A stretch of DNA of 64,000 bases, taken from NCBI GenBank assembly GCA_900769945.1, contig CAAGIO010000022.1, positions 1 to 64,000 of the forward strand, read 5' to 3'. Source of the DNA: Bacteroidales bacterium (GTDB taxonomy: Bacteria; Bacteroidota; Bacteroidia; Bacteroidales; F082). The translations under genes were made by a program, and so were the position numbers. Below, piece after piece: positions 27,851 through 36,123 of the stretch. Positions within the stretch are counted from its first letter, which is position 1; each line of letters begins with the position of its first letter. The notes beneath the pieces were generated by a model that was given only the letters and a program-made list of their open reading frames with translations, was not told where the DNA came from and did no database searches.

Positions 27851-29233
27851 ATGCCATTAATTAAGTCAATTTCCGGTTTCCGTGGCACTATAGGTGGCAG
27901 GCCGGACGAAGGATTAACACCGATAGATATTGTAAAGTTAACATCAGCCTACATCTGCCTCATCAGGCGTGGTGGAGTGAAGCGTCCTCGCATCGTTGTC
28001 GGTCGCGACGGAAGGCTCTCAGGCGATATGGTGAACCGTCTCGTGTGCGGCACCCTTCAGTCAATGGGCGCTGATGTAATTGATATAGGACTAAGCACCA
28101 CACCTACTACTGAGATAGCCGTCACCAAGCTTAAGGCTGATGGTGGTGTCATCCTCACCGCTTCACACAACCCGAAGGAATGGAACGCGCTGAAGCTCCT
28201 TGATAATAAAGGTGAGTTTATTGATGCTGCTGACGGGAAGTGGCTACTCGAAAAGGCTGATAGCGACGAATATGTGTTCTCGGGCATCGATGAGATAGGC
28301 TCCTACACCCGCGAAGAGGGCTGGATGGACAAGCATGCCGACTTGGTTTGCGCACTCCCACTCGTGAAGAAGGACATTATCGCAAAGGCTGGACTCAAAG
28401 TGGTTGTTGACGGAGTGAACTCAACAGGTGGCATCGCAATACCGGCTCTTCTGAGGAAACTCGGTGTAAAAGATATTGTCGAGCTTAACTGCGAGGTGAC
28501 GGGCGAGTTCGCACACAACCCGGAACCTCTTGCCGTAAACCTTGTGGATACTTGCAAGGCTGTGAAAGAGTTGGGAGCAGACCTCGGTATCGTCGTTGAC
28601 CCGGATGTTGACCGCCTCGCCTTTATCGATGAGAACGGACTGATGTTCGGAGAAGAATATACCTTGGTGACCGTGGCATCATATATCCTTGAGAATGTGA
28701 AGGGTAACACCGTCTCCAACCTTTCATCAACTCGCGCACTGCGTGACGTTACCATCGCCGCTGGTGGAGAGTATTCCGCCTCTGCCGTTGGCGAAGTGAA
28801 CGTGGTGGCCAAAATGAAGGAGGTGAACGCCGTGATAGGCGGCGAAGGCAATGGCGGCGTCATCTATCCCGAACTGCATTATGGCCGTGACGCCCTCGTC
28901 GGCGTCGGCCTCTTCCTATCTTATCTCTGCGAGAAAAAATGCTCGGTGTCTCAACTGAAAAACAGCTTCCCTATTTATTATATGTCGAAAAACAAAATCC
29001 AACTCACTCCTTCTACTAATGTTGATAAAATATTGGAAGAAATAGCTGAGAGGTTTAAAGATGAAAAGGTTACAACGATTGACGGAGTGAAGATTGACTT
29101 CGCTGACGGCTGGGTGCACCTCCGTAAATCAAATACCGAGCCTATCATCCGCGTGTATTCTGAAGGCAAAAGCGAAAAAGAAGCTGATCAACTCGCACAA
29201 TCCATGCTTAATGTGGCGAACACCTTGATGTGA
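27851..29233 (+). CDS. glmM: Phosphoglucosamine mutase (GlmM-type phosphohexomutase)
   Basis: A 460-aa cytosolic mutase that converts glucosamine-6-phosphate to glucosamine-1-phosphate for UDP-GlcNAc. The four-domain phosphohexomutase plan is intact: active-site S105 in TASHNPKEWN, metal loop VDPDVDRLAF, sugar loop GEGNGGVI and phosphate loop RKSNTEPIIRVYSEG. Its closest recognisable group is the GlmM-like mutases of Bacteroidota. The window also has a second phosphohexomutase (32241-33593) of the PMM/PGM type, so the two probably divide the amino-sugar and neutral-sugar reactions. GlmM is favoured here by the GEGNGG sugar loop, but substrate assignment by eye is not certain. Confidence 0.85.
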   Translation: MPLIKSISGFRGTIGGRPDEGLTPIDIVKLTSAYICLIRRGGVKRPRIVVGRDGRLSGDMVNRLVCGTLQSMGADVIDIGLSTTPTTEIAVTKLKADGGVILTASHNPKEWNALKLLDNKGEFIDAADGKWLLEKADSDEYVFSGIDEIGSYTREEGWMDKHADLVCALPLVKKDIIAKAGLKVVVDGVNSTGGIAIPALLRKLGVKDIVELNCEVTGEFAHNPEPLAVNLVDTCKAVKELGADLGIVVDPDVDRLAFIDENGLMFGEEYTLVTVASYILENVKGNTVSNLSSTRALRDVTIAAGGEYSASAVGEVNVVAKMKEVNAVIGGEGNGGVIYPELHYGRDALVGVGLFLSYLCEKKCSVSQLKNSFPIYYMSKNKIQLTPSTNVDKILEEIAERFKDEKVTTIDGVKIDFADGWVHLRKSNTEPIIRVYSEGKSEKEADQLAQSMLNVANTLM

Positions 29234-29251
29234 TTTCTTTTGATGAAATGT

Positions 29252-29279
29252 GGAGTGGCGTGAACAAAAACGCTACTCC
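29252..29279 (+). other. Hairpin between glmM and the small RHH-like gene
   Basis: A 9-bp stem with one G-U pair (29252-29260 with 29271-29279) has a 10-base loop and no T-run. A second exact 8-base complement (29249-29256 with 29285-29292) uses the same 5' bases and ends 2 bases before the ATG at 29295, so the two stems exclude each other. Confidence 0.6.
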
Positions 29280-29294
29280 CTATTACTCCACATT

Positions 29295-29525
29295 ATGAAA
29301 AGCAAAGTTAAACGCCATAGGAAAAGGAGCTATAAGTTCCATACTATCACGTTCAAATTGTCACATGGACAATATTCGTCCCTGAAAAACTACTGCAAAG
29401 CGAGAAAAACCACCCCTATCAAACTCATAAAGAAAAATATTGAGAGATTCACATCAAACTATCAGTATGACGTGCCCGAAGAATTTCTCCTTTGTGAGAA
29501 ACAACTGACACTCTTTGATGAATAA
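29295..29525 (+). CDS. Small basic protein with ribbon-helix-helix-like core
   Basis: A 76-aa protein. A very basic N-terminus (MKSKVKRHRKRSYK) is followed by a strand (FHTITFKLSHGQY) and two helices (SSLKNYCKARKT, PIKLIKKNIERF). This order matches RHH-type DNA-binding proteins, whose strand pairs in a dimer to contact the major groove. I start at ATG 29295. An upstream in-frame ATG at 29250 would place the start inside the hairpin region. The gene follows glmM by 61 bases and converges on recR with a 2-base gap. Function is not known; RHH assignment is by pattern only. Confidence 0.6.
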   Translation: MKSKVKRHRKRSYKFHTITFKLSHGQYSSLKNYCKARKTTPIKLIKKNIERFTSNYQYDVPEEFLLCEKQLTLFDE

Positions 29526-29527
29526 TA

Positions 29528-30136
29528 TTATTTATTAAAGGGTATCCTGTTCACTATCGAACGACCTAATGTCACCTCGTCGGCAAACTCTAAGGCATCG
29601 CCTACTGATATTCCTTTTGCAATTGTTGTGATATTGCCTTTAAACTCCCCTAACATCTTGTAAATGTAAAAGTTGGTGGTGTCACCTTCTATCGTGGCGG
29701 GTAATGCTAATATTATCTCTCTGAACTCCTCATTGTTGCTTCTGTCTATTAACTCCTTGAGTCTTAATTCATTAGGTGTGATTCCGTTGATGGGGTCGAT
29801 GACACCACCAAGTACATGGTAAATTCCGTTGAAAGAACCGGTGCGTTCTATCGCCATCACATCGCGCATGTCGGCAACAACACATAATAACTCGTTGTCC
29901 CTCTTCGGGTTGGAACAGATGCTGCATCTGTCACTATCGCTGATGTTGTAACAACGCCTGCATAATACAATGTTGTTCCTCATCGTCAGCAACGCCTGTG
30001 TCAACATCTCTGTCACCGATTTCTCCTCGCCAAGAAGATGCAACGCCAGACGTAATGCGGTCTTCTTTCCAACTCCCGGCAACTTCGACAGCTCATCAAC
30101 AGCTTTTTCTAATAATACAGAAGAATATTCCGCCAT
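29528..30136 (-). CDS. recR: Recombination mediator protein RecR
   Basis: A 202-aa protein of the RecFOR pathway that helps load RecA on gapped DNA. The helix-hairpin-helix is near the N-terminus (LSKLPGVGKKTALRLALHL), a four-cysteine zinc site is at about 58-73 (LCRRCYNISDSDRCSIC), and a Toprim domain follows (VVADMRDVMAIERTG, with ALPATIEGDTTN). All key parts and the length are normal. recF is also in this window, about 31 kb away; recO is not. Confidence 0.96.
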   Translation of the reverse strand: MAEYSSVLLEKAVDELSKLPGVGKKTALRLALHLLGEEKSVTEMLTQALLTMRNNIVLCRRCYNISDSDRCSICSNPKRDNELLCVVADMRDVMAIERTGSFNGIYHVLGGVIDPINGITPNELRLKELIDRSNNEEFREIILALPATIEGDTTNFYIYKMLGEFKGNITTIAKGISVGDALEFADEVTLGRSIVNRIPFNK

Positions 30137-30151
30137 AGGTTATATTTTCTG

Positions 30152-30159
30152 CAAAATTA
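30152..30159 (-). promoter_or_regulatory. -7 promoter box of recR
   Basis: Minus-strand TAATTTTG followed by CA, 15 bases before the ATG at 30136. Confidence 0.65.
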
Positions 30160-30172
30160 CGTTTTTATTATA

Positions 30173-30180
30173 TATCTTTG
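30173..30180 (+). promoter_or_regulatory. -7 promoter box of the MORN-repeat gene
   Basis: TATCTTTG, 15 bases before the ATG at 30196. It is followed by T, not the usual C. Divergent from the recR promoter. Confidence 0.6.
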
Positions 30181-30195
30181 TAAAAAATTTGAGTT

Positions 30196-30756
30196 ATGAG
30201 TCGTGTTTGTGTTTTGCTATTGTTGCTTCTTTGTCTCGTGAACAATCTTAAATCACAGAATATCACCGATGAACAGGGTAGGAGGCAGGGAAAATGGATC
30301 GAATATTATGATGACGGCAGTGTGAAGAGCACTGGTAGTTACCTTGACGGACAGCCTTCGGGAGTATTCGATTTTTATAATGAAGACGGTGCCTTGGTAG
30401 CAAGACGCGTCTTTTCTGAAGACGGCGCCACCTGCGATGCTGAGTTTTATTTTCAGAACGGAAATGTCTCGGCAAGGGGAAGGTACGTTGACAAACAACG
30501 TGATGGCGAGTGGCGTTATTTTGACGAAGCCTCAGGCTCTTTGATTCTCGTTGAGACTTATAAGAAAGGGATTCTCAGTGGAAAGTGGGTCTCGTATTAT
30601 CTGACCGGAGAGCCACAGTTTGAGGGTGAATATCGAGATGGGGTTCAGGTGGGTGAGTGGAGGACGTATAGCCCTGAAGGCACCGTGATTTCTATCGACA
30701 AGCATGAGAACCCTGAATACAGCGACCCGGCTTTGAACAATGTTATGTTAGATTAA
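30196..30756 (+). CDS. Exported MORN_2-repeat protein (YwqK-like)
   Basis: A 186-aa protein with a signal peptide (MSRVCVLLLLLLCLVNNLKSQ) and about five MORN_2-type repeats: GRRQGKWIEYYDDGSVKSTG, GQPSGVFDFYNEDGALV, KQRDGEWRYFDEASG, GILSGKWVSYYLTGEPQ and GVQVGEWRTYSPEGTV. Databases often label such proteins YwqK-family antitoxin, but I see no toxin partner. In Bacteroidota, MORN_2 proteins are usually exported and of unknown role, possibly surface-associated. It has its own promoter box, divergent from recR. Confidence 0.85.
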   Translation: MSRVCVLLLLLLCLVNNLKSQNITDEQGRRQGKWIEYYDDGSVKSTGSYLDGQPSGVFDFYNEDGALVARRVFSEDGATCDAEFYFQNGNVSARGRYVDKQRDGEWRYFDEASGSLILVETYKKGILSGKWVSYYLTGEPQFEGEYRDGVQVGEWRTYSPEGTVISIDKHENPEYSDPALNNVMLD

Positions 30757-30777
30757 TCTGTCCGCATTCTAATAATA

Positions 30778-30809
30778 CACCCCGAAAGAGTGTCATCTCC
30801 TCCGGGGTG
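30778..30809. terminator. Hairpin between convergent genes
   Basis: A 7-bp GC-rich stem (30778-30784 with 30803-30809) with an 18-base loop lies between the convergent MORN and TPR-lipoprotein genes. There is no clear T-run, so termination function is likely from position only. Confidence 0.5.
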
Positions 30810-30837
30810 AATGATTGTACTCCTATTAGTCTGATTA

Positions 30838-31254
30838 TCAATAATAGTCACAGAATTTCAGATAATCCTCAAGGTTCTGACGGCCGTATTTCTCCGCCAT
30901 CTTGAAATAATAGCATGCCATCGAATGGTCGCTCCTGTCATAATGAATTAATCCGATGTTATAGTATGCGTCGGCATAATCCGACTTTATCTCTATCGCT
31001 TTCTCCCAGTCGGCTATCGCTTGGTCGTTCTTGTAGTTGTTACTGAATGCGCAACCTCTAAAGTAATATGCCTCGAAATTGTTCGCATCGCATTCTATGG
31101 CCTTGTTAAAATACTCTATCGCCTCGTCAAATTGCGAACAATATAGGTAATCGACACCCTTGTCGCATAGCATCCTCGATTTTTCGGGATTTGGACCGCA
31201 ACTCACAAGAAATAATAGTGTTATTGCACTCGCTAAGTAAATGATTCTTTTCAT
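30838..31254 (-). CDS. TPR lipoprotein
   Basis: A 138-aa exported protein. The signal peptide MKRIIYLASAITLLFLVSC with lipobox VSCGP starts at ATG 31254; a longer frame to 31302 adds a polar stretch that does not suit export. About three TPR units follow (for example FDEAIEYFNKAIECDANN, DQAIADWEKAIEIKSDY, SMACYYFKMAEKYG). It should sit on the periplasmic face of a membrane as a protein-protein scaffold. It is the last gene of the dapF-to-here group, 51 bases after the DUF2279 gene. Partner unknown. Confidence 0.85.
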   Translation of the reverse strand: MKRIIYLASAITLLFLVSCGPNPEKSRMLCDKGVDYLYCSQFDEAIEYFNKAIECDANNFEAYYFRGCAFSNNYKNDQAIADWEKAIEIKSDYADAYYNIGLIHYDRSDHSMACYYFKMAEKYGRQNLEDYLKFCDYY

Positions 31255-31305
31255 TTTTTTCTTAATACTATGTTTGATGTTTGTAATTTGTTTGTTCTTC
31301 AATTA

Positions 31306-32244
31306 TTAGAAATAAAACCAGTGCCATGCCCATTGACCGTCCGACTTGTATTCGACTGCCGGGAAAGGAATCTTGATAATATTTAGGATTTTAAACGTGT
31401 ATTGTAAAAATTTATTGTTTGTTTTTATTCTTGTAAAGTCAATATCTAATGAAAGAAAGAATTGCCGTGTGCGTTGGAATTCCGGTATTGGGGTACCGTG
31501 ATAAGATGTTGCGTTGTTGAAGCCTCCTGTCATTCCATCGGCGCTGTATCCGAAGGCGATGTTAAGCCATGATGGGAAGTTGGTTTTATTGTTGAGAAAT
31601 AATGACTTACAATTCATTGACAGCCAGATGGTGATGCCGTTATAGTCTTTTATTAGGTTTTCTGCAAAATTTGATCCGAGGACATCGGGTCTGTATTGTG
31701 CATAATGAGTGGGGTGGAAGGAGTATTTCAGTGACATTTTTTGCTCGTGCCAAAGGAACTGTTGTCCGATGAAGAGGCCGGCTCCCAAGGTGTTTGCAGC
31801 CATGTCGCCCCACGAGAACCCCCATTGTGAGGAAAGCCCGTCTAAGACTTCCACTGTGGAGAGGAAGACGAAGCCGAGCGAGCCTCCGAGCCAGATGGCT
31901 CTTGTCTCATCAAGACCCGCGGCCTTTAACGCCTCGTATCCAAGCACCCCGACATTGTATGCGGTGGCCGAATGCCCCATTTTGTCCATCTGCAGCCATT
32001 CGGCATTGTCGTTGAAGAAATGAAATCTCGTCTGTGGATAGTTGGCGTACCAAGCGAAATACAGCCCTGTCATTGATGCGGCGTACAGGCCTGCTTCCGT
32101 GCCTAAGACAATTCCGATGTTCCTCCTTGTACGCACATCAAGCGTCTGTGCCGGATTCGCTCTCAGAGATAAACTCATGGTCTCTTCGGAAGATGCCGTC
32201 AACACGCTTAATATCAGCACTATAAATATTGCAGCCTTCTTCAT
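31306..32244 (-). CDS. DUF2279 exported protein (YfiM-like)
   Basis: A 312-aa protein with a cleavable signal peptide (MKKAAIFIVLILSVLTASSEE). The core matches DUF2279/YfiM: WLQMDKMGHSATAYNVG followed by EVLDGLSSQWGFSWGDMAANTLGA. The hydrophobic segments and the H, D and W residues in these motifs suggest a membrane-embedded or membrane-bound domain. The C-terminal half has strand-like sequence (SLDIDFTRIKTNNKFLQYTFKILN) and may be a small outer-membrane barrel. The function of the family is unknown. Its start overlaps the stop of the phosphomannomutase gene by 4 bases (ATGA). Confidence 0.82.
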   Translation of the reverse strand: MKKAAIFIVLILSVLTASSEETMSLSLRANPAQTLDVRTRRNIGIVLGTEAGLYAASMTGLYFAWYANYPQTRFHFFNDNAEWLQMDKMGHSATAYNVGVLGYEALKAAGLDETRAIWLGGSLGFVFLSTVEVLDGLSSQWGFSWGDMAANTLGAGLFIGQQFLWHEQKMSLKYSFHPTHYAQYRPDVLGSNFAENLIKDYNGITIWLSMNCKSLFLNNKTNFPSWLNIAFGYSADGMTGGFNNATSYHGTPIPEFQRTRQFFLSLDIDFTRIKTNNKFLQYTFKILNIIKIPFPAVEYKSDGQWAWHWFYF

Positions 32245-33593
32245 TGCTTGGTTTTTACCCTCTCTATTATCTTTGAAACCGTATCAACAATCTCGTTGAG
32301 TTTGTCCTTGGTTTTCGCTTCAGCAATGAACCGAAGGTAAGGCTCTGTGTTAGAAGGCCTTATGCTTATCCACCAGTCTTTGTAGTCGAGGCGGTATCCA
32401 TCGAAATCAAGGAATTGCAGCGGCTTCTCTATGTTGCTGAAGTGAGCGCAGACGGCGTCCATGGCTTCTTGCTTGTTGTCGATGGTGAAGTTTATCTCGC
32501 CAGAATTATAATAATCGGAGATGTCGCTGATTATCTCCGACATGGTATGACCTTTAGCCTGTGAAAGAAGCCTTAAGACAATCAATGCCGCCATAATGCC
32601 GGAGTCGGAATAGAAGAAGTCACGGAAATAATAGTGCCCGGCGAGTTCACCGCCAAAGCAGCCGTCAAGCTCTCGTAGTTTTAAGGCGGCGAAGGCTCTG
32701 CCCACTCTCCATGTCTCAATTTTTGCGTCATACTTCTTTCCAAGATATTCCTGTATCGCTCTCGATGACCTAATATCTTGAAGTACAATGCCTTTTTCTT
32801 TTTTCTCCCCAAGGAAATAGTTGCCGAGGAAGGCGATTATCAGGTCGGGAGAGATGAAAGCTCCTTTTTCATCGATGAAGGTGATTCTGTCGGCGTCTCC
32901 ATCGAAAAGCAGGCCTATGTCGCAATGGTTCTTGATGACAAGCTCTTTTATCTGCTGTTGGTTGCTTGCTTCCAACGGATTAGGCTCGTGGCCTGGGAAG
33001 GTGCCGTCGAGAACGTCATTAATATAATAAGGTGTATCGCCGAGGAGTTCCTTGATGAACAGATTCGCTGCCCCGTTGCTGCAGTCGATGGCTATCTTCA
33101 AATTGCCTGTCTCTCCGAGGAACTGTCTTTGGAAATCTAAATAGTCTTGATAGATGTTGATTTCCCTTGTGACGCCTCTTTGGGCAACGCTCTTTGTCTC
33201 GATGTCTGAATCAACGAGTTGTTCAAGTCTGTTTAGTCCGGAGTCGAAGCCGATAGGTCTTGCGTCCTTGCCGCTTATCTTAAAACCGTTGTGGTTTGAA
33301 GGGTTATGTGAGGCGGTAATCATGACAGAGGCTTCGTAACCGTATTTTGCTGTTGCCCAGTAAATCATCGGAGTGGTGGAGAGCCCGGTGCTGTCAACGT
33401 CAACACCTCTGTCATTCAATCCTTTAGTAAGGCTGTCGAATGCGGAGTCAGATGAGAGACGCATGTCGCGTCCAACGAGTATGGTCTTTGCGTTGACGAT
33501 GTCCGGCAGGAAATAACCTATGCGGTACGCTGTCTCCTCGTTGAGGTCACTGCCCCATTCGCCCCTGATATCGTATGCTTTAAATGCTTTCAT
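32241..33593 (-). CDS. Phosphomannomutase/phosphoglucomutase
   Basis: A 450-aa cytosolic phosphohexomutase of the ManB/AlgC type, interconverting hexose-6-phosphate and hexose-1-phosphate for nucleotide-sugar synthesis. Active-site S95 is in TASHNPSNHNGFKISG, the metal loop is LFDGDADRITF, the sugar-binding loop is GGELAGHYYFRD (GEXXGHYYF type, as in PMM/PGM) and the phosphate loop is RPSNTEPYLRFIAEA. Both ends are coupled to neighbours: 1-base overlap with mltG upstream (TAATG) and 4-base overlap with DUF2279 downstream. Confidence 0.92.
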   Translation of the reverse strand: MKAFKAYDIRGEWGSDLNEETAYRIGYFLPDIVNAKTILVGRDMRLSSDSAFDSLTKGLNDRGVDVDSTGLSTTPMIYWATAKYGYEASVMITASHNPSNHNGFKISGKDARPIGFDSGLNRLEQLVDSDIETKSVAQRGVTREINIYQDYLDFQRQFLGETGNLKIAIDCSNGAANLFIKELLGDTPYYINDVLDGTFPGHEPNPLEASNQQQIKELVIKNHCDIGLLFDGDADRITFIDEKGAFISPDLIIAFLGNYFLGEKKEKGIVLQDIRSSRAIQEYLGKKYDAKIETWRVGRAFAALKLRELDGCFGGELAGHYYFRDFFYSDSGIMAALIVLRLLSQAKGHTMSEIISDISDYYNSGEINFTIDNKQEAMDAVCAHFSNIEKPLQFLDFDGYRLDYKDWWISIRPSNTEPYLRFIAEAKTKDKLNEIVDTVSKIIERVKTKQ

Positions 33594-34642
33594 TATTTGT
33601 ATATTTTATGTTTGTTTAACGCTCTTCTGTATTTTTCTGCATTTCTGTTATGCTCATTAATGTTCCTTGCAAAGACGTGGTATCCCGAAAGGTCGTCTTT
33701 AGCGCAGAAATAGAAATATTTGTGTCGTTCGGCATTGAGTACGGCGTCGATTGCCGCTATTGAAGGGAGGCATATCGGTCCCGGCGGAAGGCCTGCGTGC
33801 TTGTAAGTGTTGTACGGCGAGTCTATCTCCTTGTGGACGTCTAACACCCTGTGTATGCTGTAGTCGCCTAATGCGTATATTAGTGTCGGGTCAGCCTGTA
33901 ACGGCCAGTGTTTTTTTAGCCTGTTGAGATAAACGCCCGCAATTCTCGGCATCTCGCTCGTCTTCGTCGTCTCTTTATCAACAATTGACGCAAGGATGCT
34001 TACCTCCTCAGGTTTTAGGTTCATCTCTTCTGCCTTCGCTATCCTTGTCTCGTTCCAGAATTTTTCGTACTCAGCCTTCATCTTCTTGATGAATGACTCT
34101 GCATCAGTGTTCCAGTAGAACTCGTAAGTGTTTGGAATAAAATAACATGGACATATTGAAGAGTCATTCCTTATCGCTGTGGTGATGGATAGTGAGTCTG
34201 CCTCGATTTGGTCGCTAACCCTTCCGGCTAACTCTTCAAGGTTCTTGATGTTGTTGAATACTACTTTCACAGGAGTCTGAAATCCTTTCCTTAACATATT
34301 GATTAACTGGATGTTGTTCATCCCGTCCTTCAACAGATAGTGTCCGGGATAAATGTTGTTGTAACCAATTATTTTTGCTGTTAGTTCAAAGCTGTTGCGG
34401 TTTATAATCACCTCGTTGGAATACAGACTGTCTTTTACTGCCTCAAAATCAGCCCCTGTTGGAATGAATAAAGAGAAACAGCCTTTGTCGGGAGTCTTTA
34501 TATTAGGTTTGAAAATGAATTTGTAAAGTGTTGACAATGATAATGTTATAGCGATAGCGATAACAATGGTCAGGACAAGGAGCAATGTCCTTCTTTTTCC
34601 TGAAGTGTTCTTTTTCTCACTATTTCGATTGATAAACACCAT
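33593..34642 (-). CDS. mltG: Endolytic peptidoglycan transglycosylase MltG
   Basis: A 349-aa inner-membrane enzyme that cuts nascent glycan strands and sets their length. One N-terminal helix (about 19-42) follows a basic cytosolic segment. A LysM-like subdomain (about 60-130) precedes the YceG catalytic domain: ILASIVDKETTKTSEMPRIAGVYLNRL, LQADPTLIYALGD and YNTYKHAGLPPGPICLPS. The family core usually reads ASIVEKET; here the first glutamate is aspartate while the second is kept. The gene overlaps the GNAT gene by 23 bases, and no later ATG would keep the membrane helix. Confidence 0.94.
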   Translation of the reverse strand: MVFINRNSEKKNTSGKRRTLLLVLTIVIAIAITLSLSTLYKFIFKPNIKTPDKGCFSLFIPTGADFEAVKDSLYSNEVIINRNSFELTAKIIGYNNIYPGHYLLKDGMNNIQLINMLRKGFQTPVKVVFNNIKNLEELAGRVSDQIEADSLSITTAIRNDSSICPCYFIPNTYEFYWNTDAESFIKKMKAEYEKFWNETRIAKAEEMNLKPEEVSILASIVDKETTKTSEMPRIAGVYLNRLKKHWPLQADPTLIYALGDYSIHRVLDVHKEIDSPYNTYKHAGLPPGPICLPSIAAIDAVLNAERHKYFYFCAKDDLSGYHVFARNINEHNRNAEKYRRALNKHKIYK

Positions 34643-35165
34643 GGGTATTATTGTTAATTAGTTGGTATTCAAGCTCGTCAACAAATCCGTCGGCAGTCCT
34701 AAGCCATTGGCGGCGGTGAGCGCACTTAGTAAAACCTAATGACTCGAAAAGCCTTATGCTAATAACATTGTCGATGTGTGTTCTAATAAACACTTGGTTG
34801 AGTAGCAGTGTGTTAAAGCAATAATCTGTAAGCAGTTGAACAGATTTCTTTGCAAATCCCTTGTTTCTAAAATCCTTATCAATCAGAATCCCGATGCCGG
34901 CTCTTTGGTTAAAGACATCATAATCATAGATGTCGATACAGCCTATTTGCGAGTGCTTGTCAACATTTTCGATCATCAGGCGTAGCTGTCTCTCTGAAGA
35001 TAGGTCATTGTTGTTCAGCAGAAATTCTTTTATTGTATGGAGTGAGAAGGGAGCTAAGGTCTCGCTTACCCTCCATATCTCGCAGTCGTTTTCCCATTTG
35101 AAAATCGTTTCTGCGTCGTAAGGTTCGGCTGCCCTTAATAATATTTCAGAATCGTTAATCGGCAT
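34620..35165 (-). CDS. GNAT-family N-acetyltransferase
   Basis: A 181-aa cytosolic acetyltransferase. The acetyl-CoA loop is in GIGILIDKDFRNKGFAKKS, followed by FNTLLLNQVFIRTHIDNVISIRLFESLGF, the classic GNAT motif A/B. Overall it resembles the RimJ/SpeG-like group, which acetylates protein N-termini, polyamines or small molecules; I cannot choose between these. It is embedded between dapF (11-base overlap) and mltG (23-base overlap), so it is co-translated with wall-synthesis genes. Confidence 0.9.
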   Translation of the reverse strand: MPINDSEILLRAAEPYDAETIFKWENDCEIWRVSETLAPFSLHTIKEFLLNNNDLSSERQLRLMIENVDKHSQIGCIDIYDYDVFNQRAGIGILIDKDFRNKGFAKKSVQLLTDYCFNTLLLNQVFIRTHIDNVISIRLFESLGFTKCAHRRQWLRTADGFVDELEYQLINNNTHGVYQSK

Positions 35166-35970
35166 TTCTAACTAAAAAATAAGTACCGTTGCAGACGTAA
35201 GTCGCTGGTCCTGTTAATACTATGTTTTTGAATCCGTTTCCGTTATGTTGGAATTTCACGTTTAGTGTAGCGATAGATGTGTGGATGTCGATATCCTGTC
35301 CACCGAACCATAGTGATGCGGCTAAGGCGGAGGCTGTGACGCCCGTCCCGCAAGCGAGGGTCTCGTCCTCCACGCCTCTTTCGTAAGTCCTTATAAAATA
35401 ATCGTTTCCGCGTGCTTCCATGAAGTCAACGTTGACACCGTCTTCGGAAATCTCCTTGTCACACCTTATTTTCCTTCCTTGTCCAACAACATCGAAGTCC
35501 TTAAGGTTGTGGACTTTTGTGACGAAGTGTGGAGAGCCTGTGTTGATGAGCAGGCGCTCGCCGTCGAATTGGAATTGTTCAATGTCTCTCATTGAGAGCG
35601 AAACAGTGAAGAGACAGTCGGATAATTGGCTGACAGTGGCTTTATGAACACCGTCCATGGCCTCAAAAGTCATTGATTCTGATGTTATTCCTTCAATATA
35701 GGCGAAGCATGCTGCACATCTGCCACCATTACCGCAGAAGGTGCTCTCACGGCCGTCGCAGTTGAAATAGCGCATCTTGAAGTCGTAGCTCTCGGAGGGG
35801 GTTATCATTATCAATCCGTCCGCCCCAATGCCAGTGCGTCTGTTGCAGATGTGGAACACATCGTTGTCAGAGAGACTAATGGGGTTTCTCATGGCGTTTA
35901 TCATGACGAAATCGTTGCCGGCGCCATGGAACTTGCAAAACTTAATCTGTTGAATATCAAATGAATCCAT
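35155..35970 (-). CDS. dapF: Diaminopimelate epimerase
   Basis: A 271-aa cytosolic enzyme that converts LL- to meso-diaminopimelate for peptidoglycan and lysine. The two catalytic cysteines are C79 in FCGNGGRCAAC and C207 in LACGTGVTAS. The N-terminal motif FCKFHGAGNDFVMIN and the central NTGSPHFV are also present, and length is normal. It is the first gene of a tightly overlapping leftward group (GNAT, mltG, phosphomannomutase, DUF2279, TPR lipoprotein). A one-mismatch -7 box (minus-strand TATCTTTA, 36028-36021) lies about 50 bases upstream. Confidence 0.96.
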   Translation of the reverse strand: MDSFDIQQIKFCKFHGAGNDFVMINAMRNPISLSDNDVFHICNRRTGIGADGLIMITPSESYDFKMRYFNCDGRESTFCGNGGRCAACFAYIEGITSESMTFEAMDGVHKATVSQLSDCLFTVSLSMRDIEQFQFDGERLLINTGSPHFVTKVHNLKDFDVVGQGRKIRCDKEISEDGVNVDFMEARGNDYFIRTYERGVEDETLACGTGVTASALAASLWFGGQDIDIHTSIATLNVKFQHNGNGFKNIVLTGPATYVCNGTYFLVRNAD

Positions 35971-36123
35971 AATAAATAAATATTTCTTGCAGACCTATGG
36001 TTTCGGCAAGAATTTTGTTGTAAAGATAGCACATTTTTTATATATGTGCAAAAAAATATAAAAAGAAAATAATAAAACTGGCGAAAATACGCTATTATAC
36101 CAACAACAACTAATTTTTAAAAA

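Noticed and set aside
28303..28863. A 186-codon frame on the minus strand under glmM
   Set aside because: Antisense to intact GlmM motifs. High Ser/Thr/Pro content reflects the reverse complement of a coding strand.
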